NCBI GenBank assembly: GCA_027073795.1
Contig: JALTEW010000492.1
Span: forward strand, 1 to 39,273
Reading direction: 5' to 3'
Length of the DNA stretch: 39,273 nucleotides
Origin: a bacterium
Lineage (GTDB): Bacteria > Desulfobacterota > S145-22
Shown here piece by piece: positions 16,302 through 23,936 of this stretch (its first letter is position 1; each line of letters starts with the position of its first letter). Both the position numbers and the translations under genes were made by a program. The notes beneath the pieces are model-generated. The model was given only the letters and a program-made list of their open reading frames with translations, searched no databases and was not told where the DNA came from.

Positions 16302-16700
16302 TTACTGGTCAGCTTTCTTTTTCTGTCGTTCCACACCCTTTTCACAAATCTTTACACGGTCGAATTCGGAGAGCCGTTCTGTAAGGTCCTTTACGGTAGG
16401 CTCATCGTCCAGCCAGTGCCTGAGATTTCCCAGTAGGGTTGATGCATAAGGGCTTGAGGTTCCTTCAGCCAAAAAATAATTCACCCACAGCCCATCCTTG
16501 TTGAATCCAACCAGTCCTGCTTCATCCAGTATTCTCAAATGCTTGGATATGGTGGGTTGTGCCAGGCCTAATGCCGCCTGGATTTCACAAACACACATAT
16601 CCCGATGTTGAAGCATCTTCAGGATTTTCACTCTGCTTGGGTCAGACAGTGCTTTCATCACCCTTATAAAGTCCTTTATCACCCGGCTTCTTTCTATCAC
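16302..16700 (-). CDS. ArsR-family metal/metalloid-type repressor
   Basis: This winged-helix repressor of the ArsR/SmtB family has 132 residues. ALSDPSRVKILKML opens the DNA-binding domain, and MCVCEIQAALGLAQPTISKHL contains both the CXC pair (C36, C38) on the alpha-3 position, used by ArsR-type proteins to sense As(III)/Sb(III) or Cd/Pb, and the recognition helix. A further cysteine near the C-terminus (KICEKG) may join the site. The start is GTG 16700 with AAAGGA about seven bases upstream. No arsenic or metal efflux gene lies next to it, so its target is unknown. The 235-base gap upstream contains the palindrome CTCTATAGAG, a possible operator. Confidence 0.82.
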   Translation of the reverse strand: MIERSRVIKDFIRVMKALSDPSRVKILKMLQHRDMCVCEIQAALGLAQPTISKHLRILDEAGLVGFNKDGLWVNYFLAEGTSSPYASTLLGNLRHWLDDEPTVKDLTERLSEFDRVKICEKGVERQKKKADQ

Positions 16701-16863
16701 TTTTCCATCCTTTCTATCTTTACTTGTTTGCCTTTACCGACACCCCATCCAGCCTTCTGTTATCTGGGTCTCTCGAACTCTACAACAGATTTTATCTTTC
16801 CTTCTCCCCCAATGGCAGGGGTTGTCAACAGGTCATTGTTAGCGATTTTCATTAACTCTTTTA

Positions 16864-16873
16864 CTCTATAGAG
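16864..16873. promoter_or_regulatory. Palindrome CTCTATAGAG, possible ArsR operator
   Basis: A perfect ten-base palindrome lies in the gap between the ThiF-like and ArsR genes, about 165 bases upstream of the ArsR start. TATAGA within it, on the minus strand, could be a -10 element. ArsR proteins bind imperfect palindromes, so this is a weak operator guess. Confidence 0.25.
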
Positions 16874-16935
16874 ATATTGTAATCTATCATGTGAAGTGAT
16901 TTTTTTCAACCAAAAGATTTACAAGACCGTCCTAT

Positions 16936-17685
16936 TTAAGTCTTTTTCCTGTCCCTCCCGCATACCGGACAATCCTCTCTCCGCTGAAAATCAATTAGGG
17001 CATACTCCATCACTTCGCCGTTGAAATAGAGCATACGGCCTGTTAAAAGCTTCCCCATACCTGCTAACAGCTTGAGGGTCTCCAGTGCCTGCAAAGAGGC
17101 GATGAAGCCTGCCGTAGGACCAAAAACGGGGATTGTCACCTTTTTCTCGCTCTCTTTCGGAAAAATGCATTCCAGACAGGGGGTCTGGCCCGGCAGAATG
17201 GTGGTTAGCTGACCCATCATCCCATAAACGCCACCATGAATGAGAGGAATTCTCATCTTATAACAGGCCTCGTTCAGGGTATACCGGGATGACATGTTAT
17301 CAAGGCAGTCAACCACTACATCCACCTCTTTGAGCAAAACCTCGCAAGCTTCCGGAGTTATCTTTCCCTTGACGGGATAAACCTGAACCGAGGAATTCAT
17401 CAACACAAGTTTTTCTCTCGCGGATTCAACTTTTTCAGCGTTGACATCTCCTTCAAAATGGAGCAGTTGCCGGTTCAGGTTTGATAACGACACCCTGTCC
17501 GAATCGACAAGTGTTATCCTGCCAACTCCTCCGGTCGTCAGGTACATCGCCACGGGTGAGCCCAGCCCCCCCACGCCGGCCACGAGTGCATGCGCATTTT
17601 TTAAGCGTTTCTGCCCCTTTTCGCCAAATAAAGGATAAAGAATCTGGCGATGATATCGTTCCCGGTCTTCTTCCGTTATTTCCAT
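16936..17685 (-). CDS. ThiF/MoeB/HesA-family adenylyltransferase
   Basis: This is an E1-like enzyme that adenylates the C-terminal Gly-Gly of a sulfur-carrier protein, as in thiamin, molybdopterin or cysteine synthesis. It shows RYHRQILYPLFGEKGQKRL, the ATP-binding GVGGLGSP with DSDRVSLSNLNRQLLH, and two zinc-binding CX2C pairs (CLEC and CPVC). From the start used here it has 249 residues, matching MoeB length without the rhodanese tail. ATG 17685 is preceded by GGGAAG; an upstream ATG at 17724 lacks a ribosome-binding site and would add 13 polar residues. No carrier-protein gene (thiS, moaD) is adjacent, so its pathway is undecided. Confidence 0.83.
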   Translation of the reverse strand: MEITEEDRERYHRQILYPLFGEKGQKRLKNAHALVAGVGGLGSPVAMYLTTGGVGRITLVDSDRVSLSNLNRQLLHFEGDVNAEKVESAREKLVLMNSSVQVYPVKGKITPEACEVLLKEVDVVVDCLDNMSSRYTLNEACYKMRIPLIHGGVYGMMGQLTTILPGQTPCLECIFPKESEKKVTIPVFGPTAGFIASLQALETLKLLAGMGKLLTGRMLYFNGEVMEYALIDFQRREDCPVCGRDRKKT

Positions 17686-17869
17686 CTTGCTTCCCGATAA
17701 CCTGTCATCCTTTTCTTTCCCCATATGTAATACAATTGACCCTGTTCATCAAGAAAGGGGTATTCTTGAAGTACATTGTAATAACCTATCTGCGTATTAC
17801 AAACAGGCCGAGTAGAAATTGGATACTTACGATGCCTTCACGTTTGCCTTTCATGCCCTCCATGCTAAA

Positions 17870-18859
17870 ATGCGATTTATGGAAGACGCCATACGGAAAG
17901 CAAGGGGCTTTCCAAAACTTCTTGCCATTGTGGGTCCCACGGCTACAGGAAAATCGGACCTTGCTATTTCCCTTGCAAAAATACTCAACGCGGAAATCAT
18001 TAGCGCGGATTCCATGCAGGTTTACCGTTATATGGATATTGGAACAGCCAAACCTTCCAAGGATATCAGGGCTGTCATTCCCCACCACTTTATTGACATC
18101 CTTAACCCAGACGAATCTTTCAGCGCCGGGGAATTTGCCAGACAGACCCACAGGCTTATCAGTAAAAAAATCCGCGGGGGGATACCCCTCATCGTTGTGG
18201 GAGGTACAGGTCTTTATGTCAAGGCCCTTGAAAGGGGGCTGGTTGCATTACCCCCCGTCCCCGACGAGATTCATGCACGACTGTGGGAAGAATATATCAA
18301 CACGGGATTACCCCACCTCTATGATAAACTGTGTAAGATCGATCCCGCCACGGCGTCGTCTGTTCATCCCAACGATCGCTTCCGAATTCTTCGCGCGCTG
18401 GGCGTATTTGAGACAACCGGGAAACCCCTTTCGTCGTTTCGGACCCATCATGGGTTCAGAGAAACAGCCGTTCATCTGCGGAAAATCGGGCTTACCTATC
18501 CCAGGGAAATCCTGTATAAACGGATTGAAACCCGCGTGGAGCAAATGATAGAAAACGGATGGATGGAAGAAGTAAAAACCCTTCTTGAAATGGGTTATAA
18601 CGAAACGCTCAAACCTATGCAGGCCATTGGCTACAAGCAGTTGGTTTCGGTTATTAAGGGGACGTTGAAAATGAGAGATGCTGTTGAAGAGATTAAGAAA
18701 GAGACGAGGCATCTGGCCAAACGTCAGATCACCTGGTTCAATAAGGAAACCCCTCAACAGTGGATATCCCTGAGAGGAGAAAATCTGGAGGAAGAGGCGG
18801 AAATTCTGCTAACCTTTATCCAAAAGGGAGACAAGATATGGAACCCAAAAAAGGCGTAA
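17870..18859 (+). CDS. miaA: tRNA dimethylallyltransferase
   Basis: MiaA transfers a dimethylallyl group to N6 of A37 in tRNAs that read UNN codons. The P-loop GPTATGKSD is at residues 22-30, then ISADSMQVYRYMDIGTAKPS, HHFIDI and IVVGGTGLYVKAL, all signature MiaA motifs; the length from this start, 329 residues, is slightly long but normal. Possible starts are TTG 17819, ATG 17870 and ATG 17879, none with a clear ribosome-binding site; I give ATG 17870. Its last 22 bases overlap hfq, the neighbour also found in many proteobacteria (miaA-hfq). Confidence 0.92.
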   Translation: MRFMEDAIRKARGFPKLLAIVGPTATGKSDLAISLAKILNAEIISADSMQVYRYMDIGTAKPSKDIRAVIPHHFIDILNPDESFSAGEFARQTHRLISKKIRGGIPLIVVGGTGLYVKALERGLVALPPVPDEIHARLWEEYINTGLPHLYDKLCKIDPATASSVHPNDRFRILRALGVFETTGKPLSSFRTHHGFRETAVHLRKIGLTYPREILYKRIETRVEQMIENGWMEEVKTLLEMGYNETLKPMQAIGYKQLVSVIKGTLKMRDAVEEIKKETRHLAKRQITWFNKETPQQWISLRGENLEEEAEILLTFIQKGDKIWNPKKA

Positions 18860-19095
18860 ATACTCAGGATCATTTCCTGAACAAGGTACGACGGGAAGAA
18901 ACCTTTGTGCGTGTAACCCTCGCCAACGGTGAGGAGCTGGAGGGGGTTATCACCAGTTTCGATCCATACGCCCTCATCCTGAAAAATACAACGAGCACTC
19001 TGATCTATAAACATGCCATTGCAACCATCACCCCCTTCACCCAGCAACCCGATTTTGACACCTTCAGCGAAAAAACAAGCGGTACAGGTGAATGA
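18838..19095 (+). CDS. hfq: RNA chaperone Hfq
   Basis: Hfq is a hexameric Sm-like protein that pairs small RNAs with mRNAs. This 85-residue copy has the N-terminal TQDHFLNKVRRE, the Sm1 motif GEELEGVITSFDPYALIL (F41, D42) and the Sm2 motif YKHAIATI (Y57, K58, H59), so both the proximal RNA-binding face and the uridine pocket are kept. The alanine in HAIATI replaces the usual serine. ATG 18838 lies inside the 3' end of miaA with GGGAG eight bases upstream. Its stop overlaps the scpB start as ATGA. Confidence 0.92.
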   Translation: MEPKKGVNTQDHFLNKVRREETFVRVTLANGEELEGVITSFDPYALILKNTTSTLIYKHAIATITPFTQQPDFDTFSEKTSGTGE

Positions 19096-19619
19096 ATCAA
19101 CCCCGACCCTTAAAAAACATCCTGGAGGCTATTCTGTTCACCATGGCGGAGCCCTTGTCACTTAAGACCCTTGCCAAGGCGTTTGAAGACCCCCCGGCAG
19201 AAAAGGAAATCGAGGCAGCCCTGATGGAGCTTAGGCAAGAGTTGCTGGTAGAAGGCAGGGCCTTTGAGCTTGTGGAGGTCGCCAACGGGTACCAGCTGCG
19301 CAGCAAAGTCGCCTATGCCCCCTGGATCAAGCGGCTTGTCTCACTTCGTGCCCCGCGCCTCAGTCGATCAGCACTTGAAACGCTTTCCATCATTGCCTAT
19401 AAGCAGCCCATCACACGGGTTGAGATTGAGCAGATCAGGGGCGTGGACAGCTCTTCGGTTCTAAAAACCCTCTTGGACCGCCGAATAATTCGAGTTCTGG
19501 GGAAAAAGGATGTCCCAGGTCACCCCCTGGTGTATGGCACTTCAAAGCTCTTTCTCGAGGTCTTTGGCCTGAAAAACCTCTCACAACTCCCACCCATTGA
19601 AGAAAATGAGGCAGAATAA
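19092..19619 (+). CDS. scpB: Segregation and condensation protein B
   Basis: ScpB is a kleisin-associated winged-helix protein that works with Smc and ScpA in chromosome condensation and segregation. Evidence: the N-terminal NILEAILFTMAEPLSLKTLA, the second winged-helix motif LSRSALETLSIIAYKQPITR and VEIEQIRGVDSS, then the C-terminal GHPLVYGTSKLFLEVFGL, all diagnostic. Length is 175 residues, normal. It overlaps hfq by ATGA and rluB by 14 bases. scpA, its usual neighbour, is not in the window. Confidence 0.92.
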   Translation: MNQPRPLKNILEAILFTMAEPLSLKTLAKAFEDPPAEKEIEAALMELRQELLVEGRAFELVEVANGYQLRSKVAYAPWIKRLVSLRAPRLSRSALETLSIIAYKQPITRVEIEQIRGVDSSSVLKTLLDRRIIRVLGKKDVPGHPLVYGTSKLFLEVFGLKNLSQLPPIEENEAE

Positions 19620-20358
19620 ACAGGGGATTCCCCTCCTGAAATGGATTACTCAAAACACGCACCTTTCCAGACGAAAGGCCTTTCAAGCCATCGTCACAGG
19701 ACAGGTCAAGGTTGACGGCGAGGCCGTTTCGGATACCGGATTTACCGTAACGCCCGCTCTCGGAAGAATCACCATTAAGGGTAAAGCTGTTAGAAAAACC
19801 CCCCCGCCACCGGTCTATATTCTACTCCACAAACCCAAGGGGGTTGTTACAAGCACGTCCGACCCCGAAGGGAGGACAACGGTTCTGGATCTGGTAAAAA
19901 AGATCAGAACGCCGGTCTTCCCCGTTGGAAGGCTGGATATCATGACCCAGGGTCTTCTTCTCCTGACCAATGACGGTTCTCTTGCCAATACCCTGATGCA
20001 CCCACGGTTCTCAGTCCCAAGGACCTATCACGTCAAGGTAAAGGGGAAGGTTTCCCCGGAAGTCTTTGCCACCCTTCGTGGGGGGGCCCTCAAACTGGAC
20101 AGAAAACCCATTCGTCCCGTGGACATTGAAGTCTTAAAATCACTTAAAAAAAATACGTGGCTGAAGGTAACCATCCGGGAGGGTCGCACACGCGAGGTGC
20201 GGCGGATGTTTGCCAGGTTTGATGTCCCAGTTCTCAATCTCATTCGTGTGGGTTTTGGTCCTCTCACGTTCAAAGGGCTGCAACCGGGACAGTGGCGCCT
20301 GTTGACAGAAAGGGAAATCCGGCAATTAAAACAGATCGAAAAAACGGGGGAATCATGA
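19606..20358 (+). CDS. rluB: 23S rRNA pseudouridine synthase (RluB-type)
   Basis: This RsuA/RluB/RluE/RluF-family pseudouridine synthase has 250 residues. An S4 RNA-binding domain (~8-60) is followed by the catalytic domain with VGRLDIMTQGLLLLTNDG, where D111 is the catalytic aspartate, and REGRTREVRRMF near the C-terminus. The residues after RLD are IMTQ, where family members more often have (Y/K)xT(S/E). RluB is the usual scpB neighbour and modifies 23S rRNA; RsuA specificity cannot be excluded. ATG 19606 lies within the end of scpB; an in-frame TTG at 19597 is an alternative. It overlaps the next gene as ATGA. Confidence 0.87.
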   Translation: MRQNKQGIPLLKWITQNTHLSRRKAFQAIVTGQVKVDGEAVSDTGFTVTPALGRITIKGKAVRKTPPPPVYILLHKPKGVVTSTSDPEGRTTVLDLVKKIRTPVFPVGRLDIMTQGLLLLTNDGSLANTLMHPRFSVPRTYHVKVKGKVSPEVFATLRGGALKLDRKPIRPVDIEVLKSLKKNTWLKVTIREGRTREVRRMFARFDVPVLNLIRVGFGPLTFKGLQPGQWRLLTEREIRQLKQIEKTGES

Positions 20359-20606
20359 CCGAAGACATTGAGAAAAAAAAGGCCATCATCGAAGAGAATA
20401 AAAAAATCAAGCGGCTCAGGTTCTGCGCAGACCTGACCTACGCCCTGATCGCCCAAGGAGATCCATCTATCGATGAAGCCTATCTGATCATCGAATCCCT
20501 GAAAAAGATCGCCTTAATCCTGTTTCCTGGGAAGGAATCGACCTTTAACCTGATTTACGGTTCCAGGTTCAGGCGGCTTCTGATGGAAAAATACCAACTG
20601 CATTAA
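20355..20606 (+). CDS. Small conserved-type hypothetical protein
   Basis: This 83-residue acidic/basic protein is predicted mostly helical: a charged start (DIEKKKAIIEENKKIKR) followed by a hydrophobic-patterned segment and LYGSRF-like end (NLIYGSRFRRLLMEKYQLH). I recognise no family. The start ATG 20355 overlaps the rluB TGA as ATGA with GGGGG just upstream, so it is translated from the same message. A longer frame from 20292 would merely overlap rluB. It is the last gene of the miaA-hfq-scpB-rluB cluster. Confidence 0.7.
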   Translation: MTEDIEKKKAIIEENKKIKRLRFCADLTYALIAQGDPSIDEAYLIIESLKKIALILFPGKESTFNLIYGSRFRRLLMEKYQLH

Positions 20607-20668
20607 GCTGAAAAAGCCTGCCTGCGTTACGAAAAACCCGGAAGTGATGGAGCCCAGCGGCCCAGAAC

Positions 20669-20688
20669 CACTCTTTCCGAAAAGGGTG
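20669..20688. other. Hairpin in the rluB-cluster/brkB gap
   Basis: CACTCTTT (20669-20676) pairs with AAAGGGTG (20681-20688), with one G-U pair, around a CCGA tetraloop. There is no T-tract, so it is a stem-loop rather than a clear terminator, but it may end the upstream message. The gap is 138 bases. Confidence 0.35.
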
Positions 20689-20706
20689 ACAGAGCCTGAC
20701 TCTTCC

Positions 20707-20734
20707 TTGACAGACTGTGAAATAATCGTTTAAA
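20707..20734 (+). promoter_or_regulatory. Candidate promoter close to the BrkB-type gene start
   Basis: TTGACA (20707-20712), a 16-base spacer and TTTAAA (20729-20734, four of six matches). The expected transcription start is only a few bases before GTG 20745. Confidence 0.4.
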
Positions 20735-20744
20735 AAAGGGGGAA

Positions 20745-22073
20745 GTGAAAAATCCAAAGACATCCTATCTGCAACATAACAAAGACATCTTTTTAAAGGC
20801 ACTTGCCGCCTTTTGGCACGACCGATGCCTGGATGTAGCCGCTATCTTGGCCTTTATGACCCTGTTTGCCATCGTTCCCCTGCTGGCTATTTCCATCTCG
20901 GTTCTGAGCCATCTCAACATTAAACAGACGGAATTCGCGGGGCTACTTCTCAGATATTTCTTCCCTCTTCAGAACTACCAGGAAATGATCACCAAGAACA
21001 TCGCTGATTTTACCAAAAACGCGGTCTCTCTTGGCATCTTTGGCACCTTTATTCTTATTCTTCTTTCCTTTGAATTAATGTACACCATAGAAGATTCGCT
21101 GGACACCATCTGGAAGGTTCATCGAAGCCGCACGGCAGGAAAGCGCCTCATCATCTACTGGGCCAACCTGACAGTTTCCCCTATCCTCCTTGCGTTGTCC
21201 ATTATCCTTTCCTCCAAGATTCGGCAAAAGGGATTTTTTGAAGTGATTTTCAATCTCGGGTTTGTCCAGAACCTCCAACATCTCTTACTCCCCTTCATTC
21301 TGGTCTTCTTTGTCTTTTTTCTTCTTTACAAACTCATTCCCAATGCCCGTGTGGGCAACCGACCCGCTATCCTCGGCTCTTTCGTCGGTGCTATTCTCTT
21401 CCAAATATCCAAAGGAATCTTCTCTTATTATGTCTATCACTATTCCATGTTCTTCAAGGTGTATGGAATCCTTGGAACCGGCTTCGTTTTTCTCGTTTGG
21501 GTTTATATCTCCTGGTGTATCATGCTTGGGGGCGCGGAAATTGCCGTGGCCATTCAATACTTTGATATCCCCTCCGAGGAGGTTTCCTCAAACCATGCCA
21601 GCCCCTTGACACAGCCCAGTCACGCCTTTTACCTTGCCATGGCTGTTCTTCTAACTATCTACCAGCATTATCACCAGGGGACCTATCCCATTACACGGGA
21701 TGACCTTGCCAAACAAATTGGGGCACCCCTCAAAGCCATCCAGGAAATTCTGAACCGGCTCTGTTCCCGCCACATCCTGGGGACGAGCGAGGCCCGCGGT
21801 GGAAGCTACGTTTTTCACACGGCCCCTGAAAATATCCGCCTTAGTCAGGTTTACACCCTTTTTAACCCGGTAGGGGAAAAGCCACATCTTCTCAAACAGG
21901 TTCCTTACGAAAGGGCACTAAACACCTGGGTTAAAAAAATTAGAACCTTCCCTGAAAATGAATTACAAAAGGAAACCCTTGCGACCTTATCCATAAAAGA
22001 AGAGAAGCAAAATACCGATCCGCCAGAGGAAGATAAAACAGGACCAACGCAAAGCACGGGAGGCAGCGCGTAA
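20745..22073 (+). CDS. YihY/BrkB-family membrane protein with C-terminal winged-helix-like region
   Basis: This is a 442-residue inner-membrane protein of the YihY/virulence factor BrkB family, whose molecular role is not settled. It has about six membrane segments up to residue ~275; AAILAFMTLFAIVPLLAI, GIFGTFILILLSFELMYTIE and the closing VWVYISWCIMLGGAEIAVAI fit the family. Unlike short family members it continues with about 160 residues, in which ITRDDLAKQIGAPLKAIQEI and LCSRHILGTS look like a winged helix. The extreme C-terminus is polar and low complexity. Start GTG 20745 follows AGGGGGAA with short spacing. Confidence 0.8.
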   Translation: MKNPKTSYLQHNKDIFLKALAAFWHDRCLDVAAILAFMTLFAIVPLLAISISVLSHLNIKQTEFAGLLLRYFFPLQNYQEMITKNIADFTKNAVSLGIFGTFILILLSFELMYTIEDSLDTIWKVHRSRTAGKRLIIYWANLTVSPILLALSIILSSKIRQKGFFEVIFNLGFVQNLQHLLLPFILVFFVFFLLYKLIPNARVGNRPAILGSFVGAILFQISKGIFSYYVYHYSMFFKVYGILGTGFVFLVWVYISWCIMLGGAEIAVAIQYFDIPSEEVSSNHASPLTQPSHAFYLAMAVLLTIYQHYHQGTYPITRDDLAKQIGAPLKAIQEILNRLCSRHILGTSEARGGSYVFHTAPENIRLSQVYTLFNPVGEKPHLLKQVPYERALNTWVKKIRTFPENELQKETLATLSIKEEKQNTDPPEEDKTGPTQSTGGSA

Positions 22074-22173
22074 AACCCAGGGGATACGGTAGTAGGTTCA
22101 CTTACCTTAATCTTTTTTGTTTTTCCATAAAAACTACTGTTGAGGTTAAAGGACGGCACCTTCGTATCTGGAG

Positions 22174-23004
22174 TCATGTCTGGTTCAAGGAAGTCAATCC
22201 CTTAGCCTCGTCTTTAACTCTTCGCCTTTCAACCTCCGAACGCATCAAGCGCTCTACCTTTTTTAAGTCCTCTGGTGTGTCCACGCCAATACCTTCATAA
22301 TCCACTTCAACAGTCAAGATAGGGATACCATTCTCCAGCGCCCGGAGTTGCTCAAGCTTTTCCGCCAGCTCCAAGGGGGAAGGGGAAAGTTTACAGAACT
22401 TAAATAGGGTTTCGCGGCGATAGGCATAGAGGCCGATATGGCGAAAAAGGGGTGTTCCGGTTAAGTTTATATCTTTTTCTTCCATCTGATAGGGGTAATT
22501 GGCAAAAACCCCATGATCCCGAATAAAAGGAATAGGCGCTCTCGAGAAATAAAGCGCGAAACCGCTTTTATCGCGGGTAACCTTGGCCATGGTGGGATCA
22601 AAGAGCTCTTCTGCTGATTTTACCCGGGTAACAGGGGTTGATATTTGGATGTCCGGTAACAGCAACAGAGGCTTGACAACCGCATCGATGATTAGGGGGT
22701 CCATCAAGGGCTCATCACCCTGGACGTTAACCACGATGTCAACATCAATCTTTGATGCAACCTCCGCCACCCGATCGGTCCCGGACGGATGGTCTGACCG
22801 GGTCATCATAACCTTCCCGCCCCACCCTTTGACCTCTCGCAGGATTCTTTCATCATCCGTCGCCACCCAAACGGCGTCGATGCTCTTCGCCTTCAAACAA
22901 CGCTGATAGACATGCCAGATCATCGTGTGCCCACTGATGTGAGCCAGTGGCTTGCCAGGGAAACGGGTCGAAACGTAACGGGCGGGAATAACGGCAATAT
23001 TCAT
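22174..23004 (-). CDS. kdsB: 3-deoxy-manno-octulosonate cytidylyltransferase
   Basis: KdsB activates KDO as CMP-KDO for lipid A-core assembly, which marks a Gram-negative envelope. Evidence: MNIAVIPARYVSTRFPGKPL at the N-terminus, the CTP-binding VATDDERI, MTRSDHPSGTDRVAEV and NVQGDEPLM, all conserved KdsB motifs, then the late YFSRAPIPF and HIGLYAYRRE. Length 276 residues, slightly above the usual 250. The start is ATG 23004; a TTG at 23043 would add 13 untypical residues. It is divergent from cooC and converges with the BrkB-type gene. No other KDO gene is adjacent. Confidence 0.93.
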   Translation of the reverse strand: MNIAVIPARYVSTRFPGKPLAHISGHTMIWHVYQRCLKAKSIDAVWVATDDERILREVKGWGGKVMMTRSDHPSGTDRVAEVASKIDVDIVVNVQGDEPLMDPLIIDAVVKPLLLLPDIQISTPVTRVKSAEELFDPTMAKVTRDKSGFALYFSRAPIPFIRDHGVFANYPYQMEEKDINLTGTPLFRHIGLYAYRRETLFKFCKLSPSPLELAEKLEQLRALENGIPILTVEVDYEGIGVDTPEDLKKVERLMRSEVERRRVKDEAKGLTSLNQT

Positions 23005-23074
23005 CGTAATCTGATACCTTGCTACTTCACATCTTCTTGACAAGTTTCATTTGAATTGTTAACCTCCGACCAGT

Positions 23075-23102
23075 TTGAAGAACCCGCTATGATTAATAAA
23101 AT
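23075..23102 (+). promoter_or_regulatory. Candidate promoter of the cooC-plsC genes
   Basis: TTGAAG (23075-23080), a 16-base spacer and TAAAAT (23097-23102, five of six). Transcription would start near 23109, giving a leader of about 36 bases with AAGGAGGA at 23131-23138. Confidence 0.45.
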
Positions 23103-23144
23103 AACATTAAATACGGTTGTTATCAATAAAAAGGAGGAACAAAC

Positions 23145-23924
23145 TTGAAAATTGCCATTTCAGGAAAGGGTGGCGTAGGTAAAACCACTCTGGCCGGCGT
23201 GTTGGCCAGAACCCTTTCGGCACAAAGTGAAACCGTCCTCGCCATAGATGCGGATCCTGATTCCAACTTGGCTTCTGCCGTTGGCGTTCCACTGGATCTC
23301 CTAACAAACATTACACCCCTCGCGGAAATGACCCATTTCATTGAGGAGAGGACAGAGACAAAAAAGGGGGGATATGGGTCCATCTTCAAATTAAACCCAA
23401 AGGTAGACGACATCCCTGAAAAGTTTAGTATCGACTACAAGGGGGTTAAGCTCCTTATCTTGGGAAGTGTTCCACAGGGGGGTGGCGGCTGTTTCTGCCC
23501 GGAGAATGTTCTGCTCAAAAATCTCCTCAGCCATCTCTTCATTCAGAGAAATGAAACGGTTATCGTGGACATGGAAGCTGGCCTTGAACATCTGGGACGG
23601 GGCTCAACCAGCTACGTGGATGCCTTTATTGTGGTGGTTGAGCCAGGGATGAGAAGCATTCAGACAGCCCTTCAAATCAAAAAACTTGCCTCGGATCTGG
23701 GAATCAAGCGGGTTTTTGTCGTCGGAAACAAGGTCCAGGCGGATGAGGATCGTCAGGTCATTACTGAAAATCTGGACGATTTTCCCATTCTTGGGTTAAT
23801 GGCTTACAATCCCAAAGTCTTGGAAGCTGATCGGAAAGGGGTATCCCCCTATGATATTGACGAACAGATAAAAGACGAGGTGGATACCATCCTTAAAAAT
23901 CTGAGGAATCAATTTACCTCTTGA
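23145..23924 (+). CDS. cooC: CooC-type nickel-insertion ATPase (CODH maturation)
   Basis: This is a P-loop ATPase of the MinD/CooC family, 259 residues. The deviant Walker A GKGGVGKTT is at residues 7-15, and GGGGCFCPE places cysteines C116 and C118 like the CXC that binds nickel at the CooC dimer interface in carbon-monoxide dehydrogenase maturation; VVVEPGMRS and VVGNK support it. Start is TTG 23145, with AAGGAGGA six bases upstream. No CODH gene (cooS, cdhA) is in the window, so the client enzyme must be encoded elsewhere. plsC begins 12 bases downstream. Confidence 0.87.
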   Translation: MKIAISGKGGVGKTTLAGVLARTLSAQSETVLAIDADPDSNLASAVGVPLDLLTNITPLAEMTHFIEERTETKKGGYGSIFKLNPKVDDIPEKFSIDYKGVKLLILGSVPQGGGGCFCPENVLLKNLLSHLFIQRNETVIVDMEAGLEHLGRGSTSYVDAFIVVVEPGMRSIQTALQIKKLASDLGIKRVFVVGNKVQADEDRQVITENLDDFPILGLMAYNPKVLEADRKGVSPYDIDEQIKDEVDTILKNLRNQFTS

Positions 23925-23936
23925 TGGCAAAACGTT

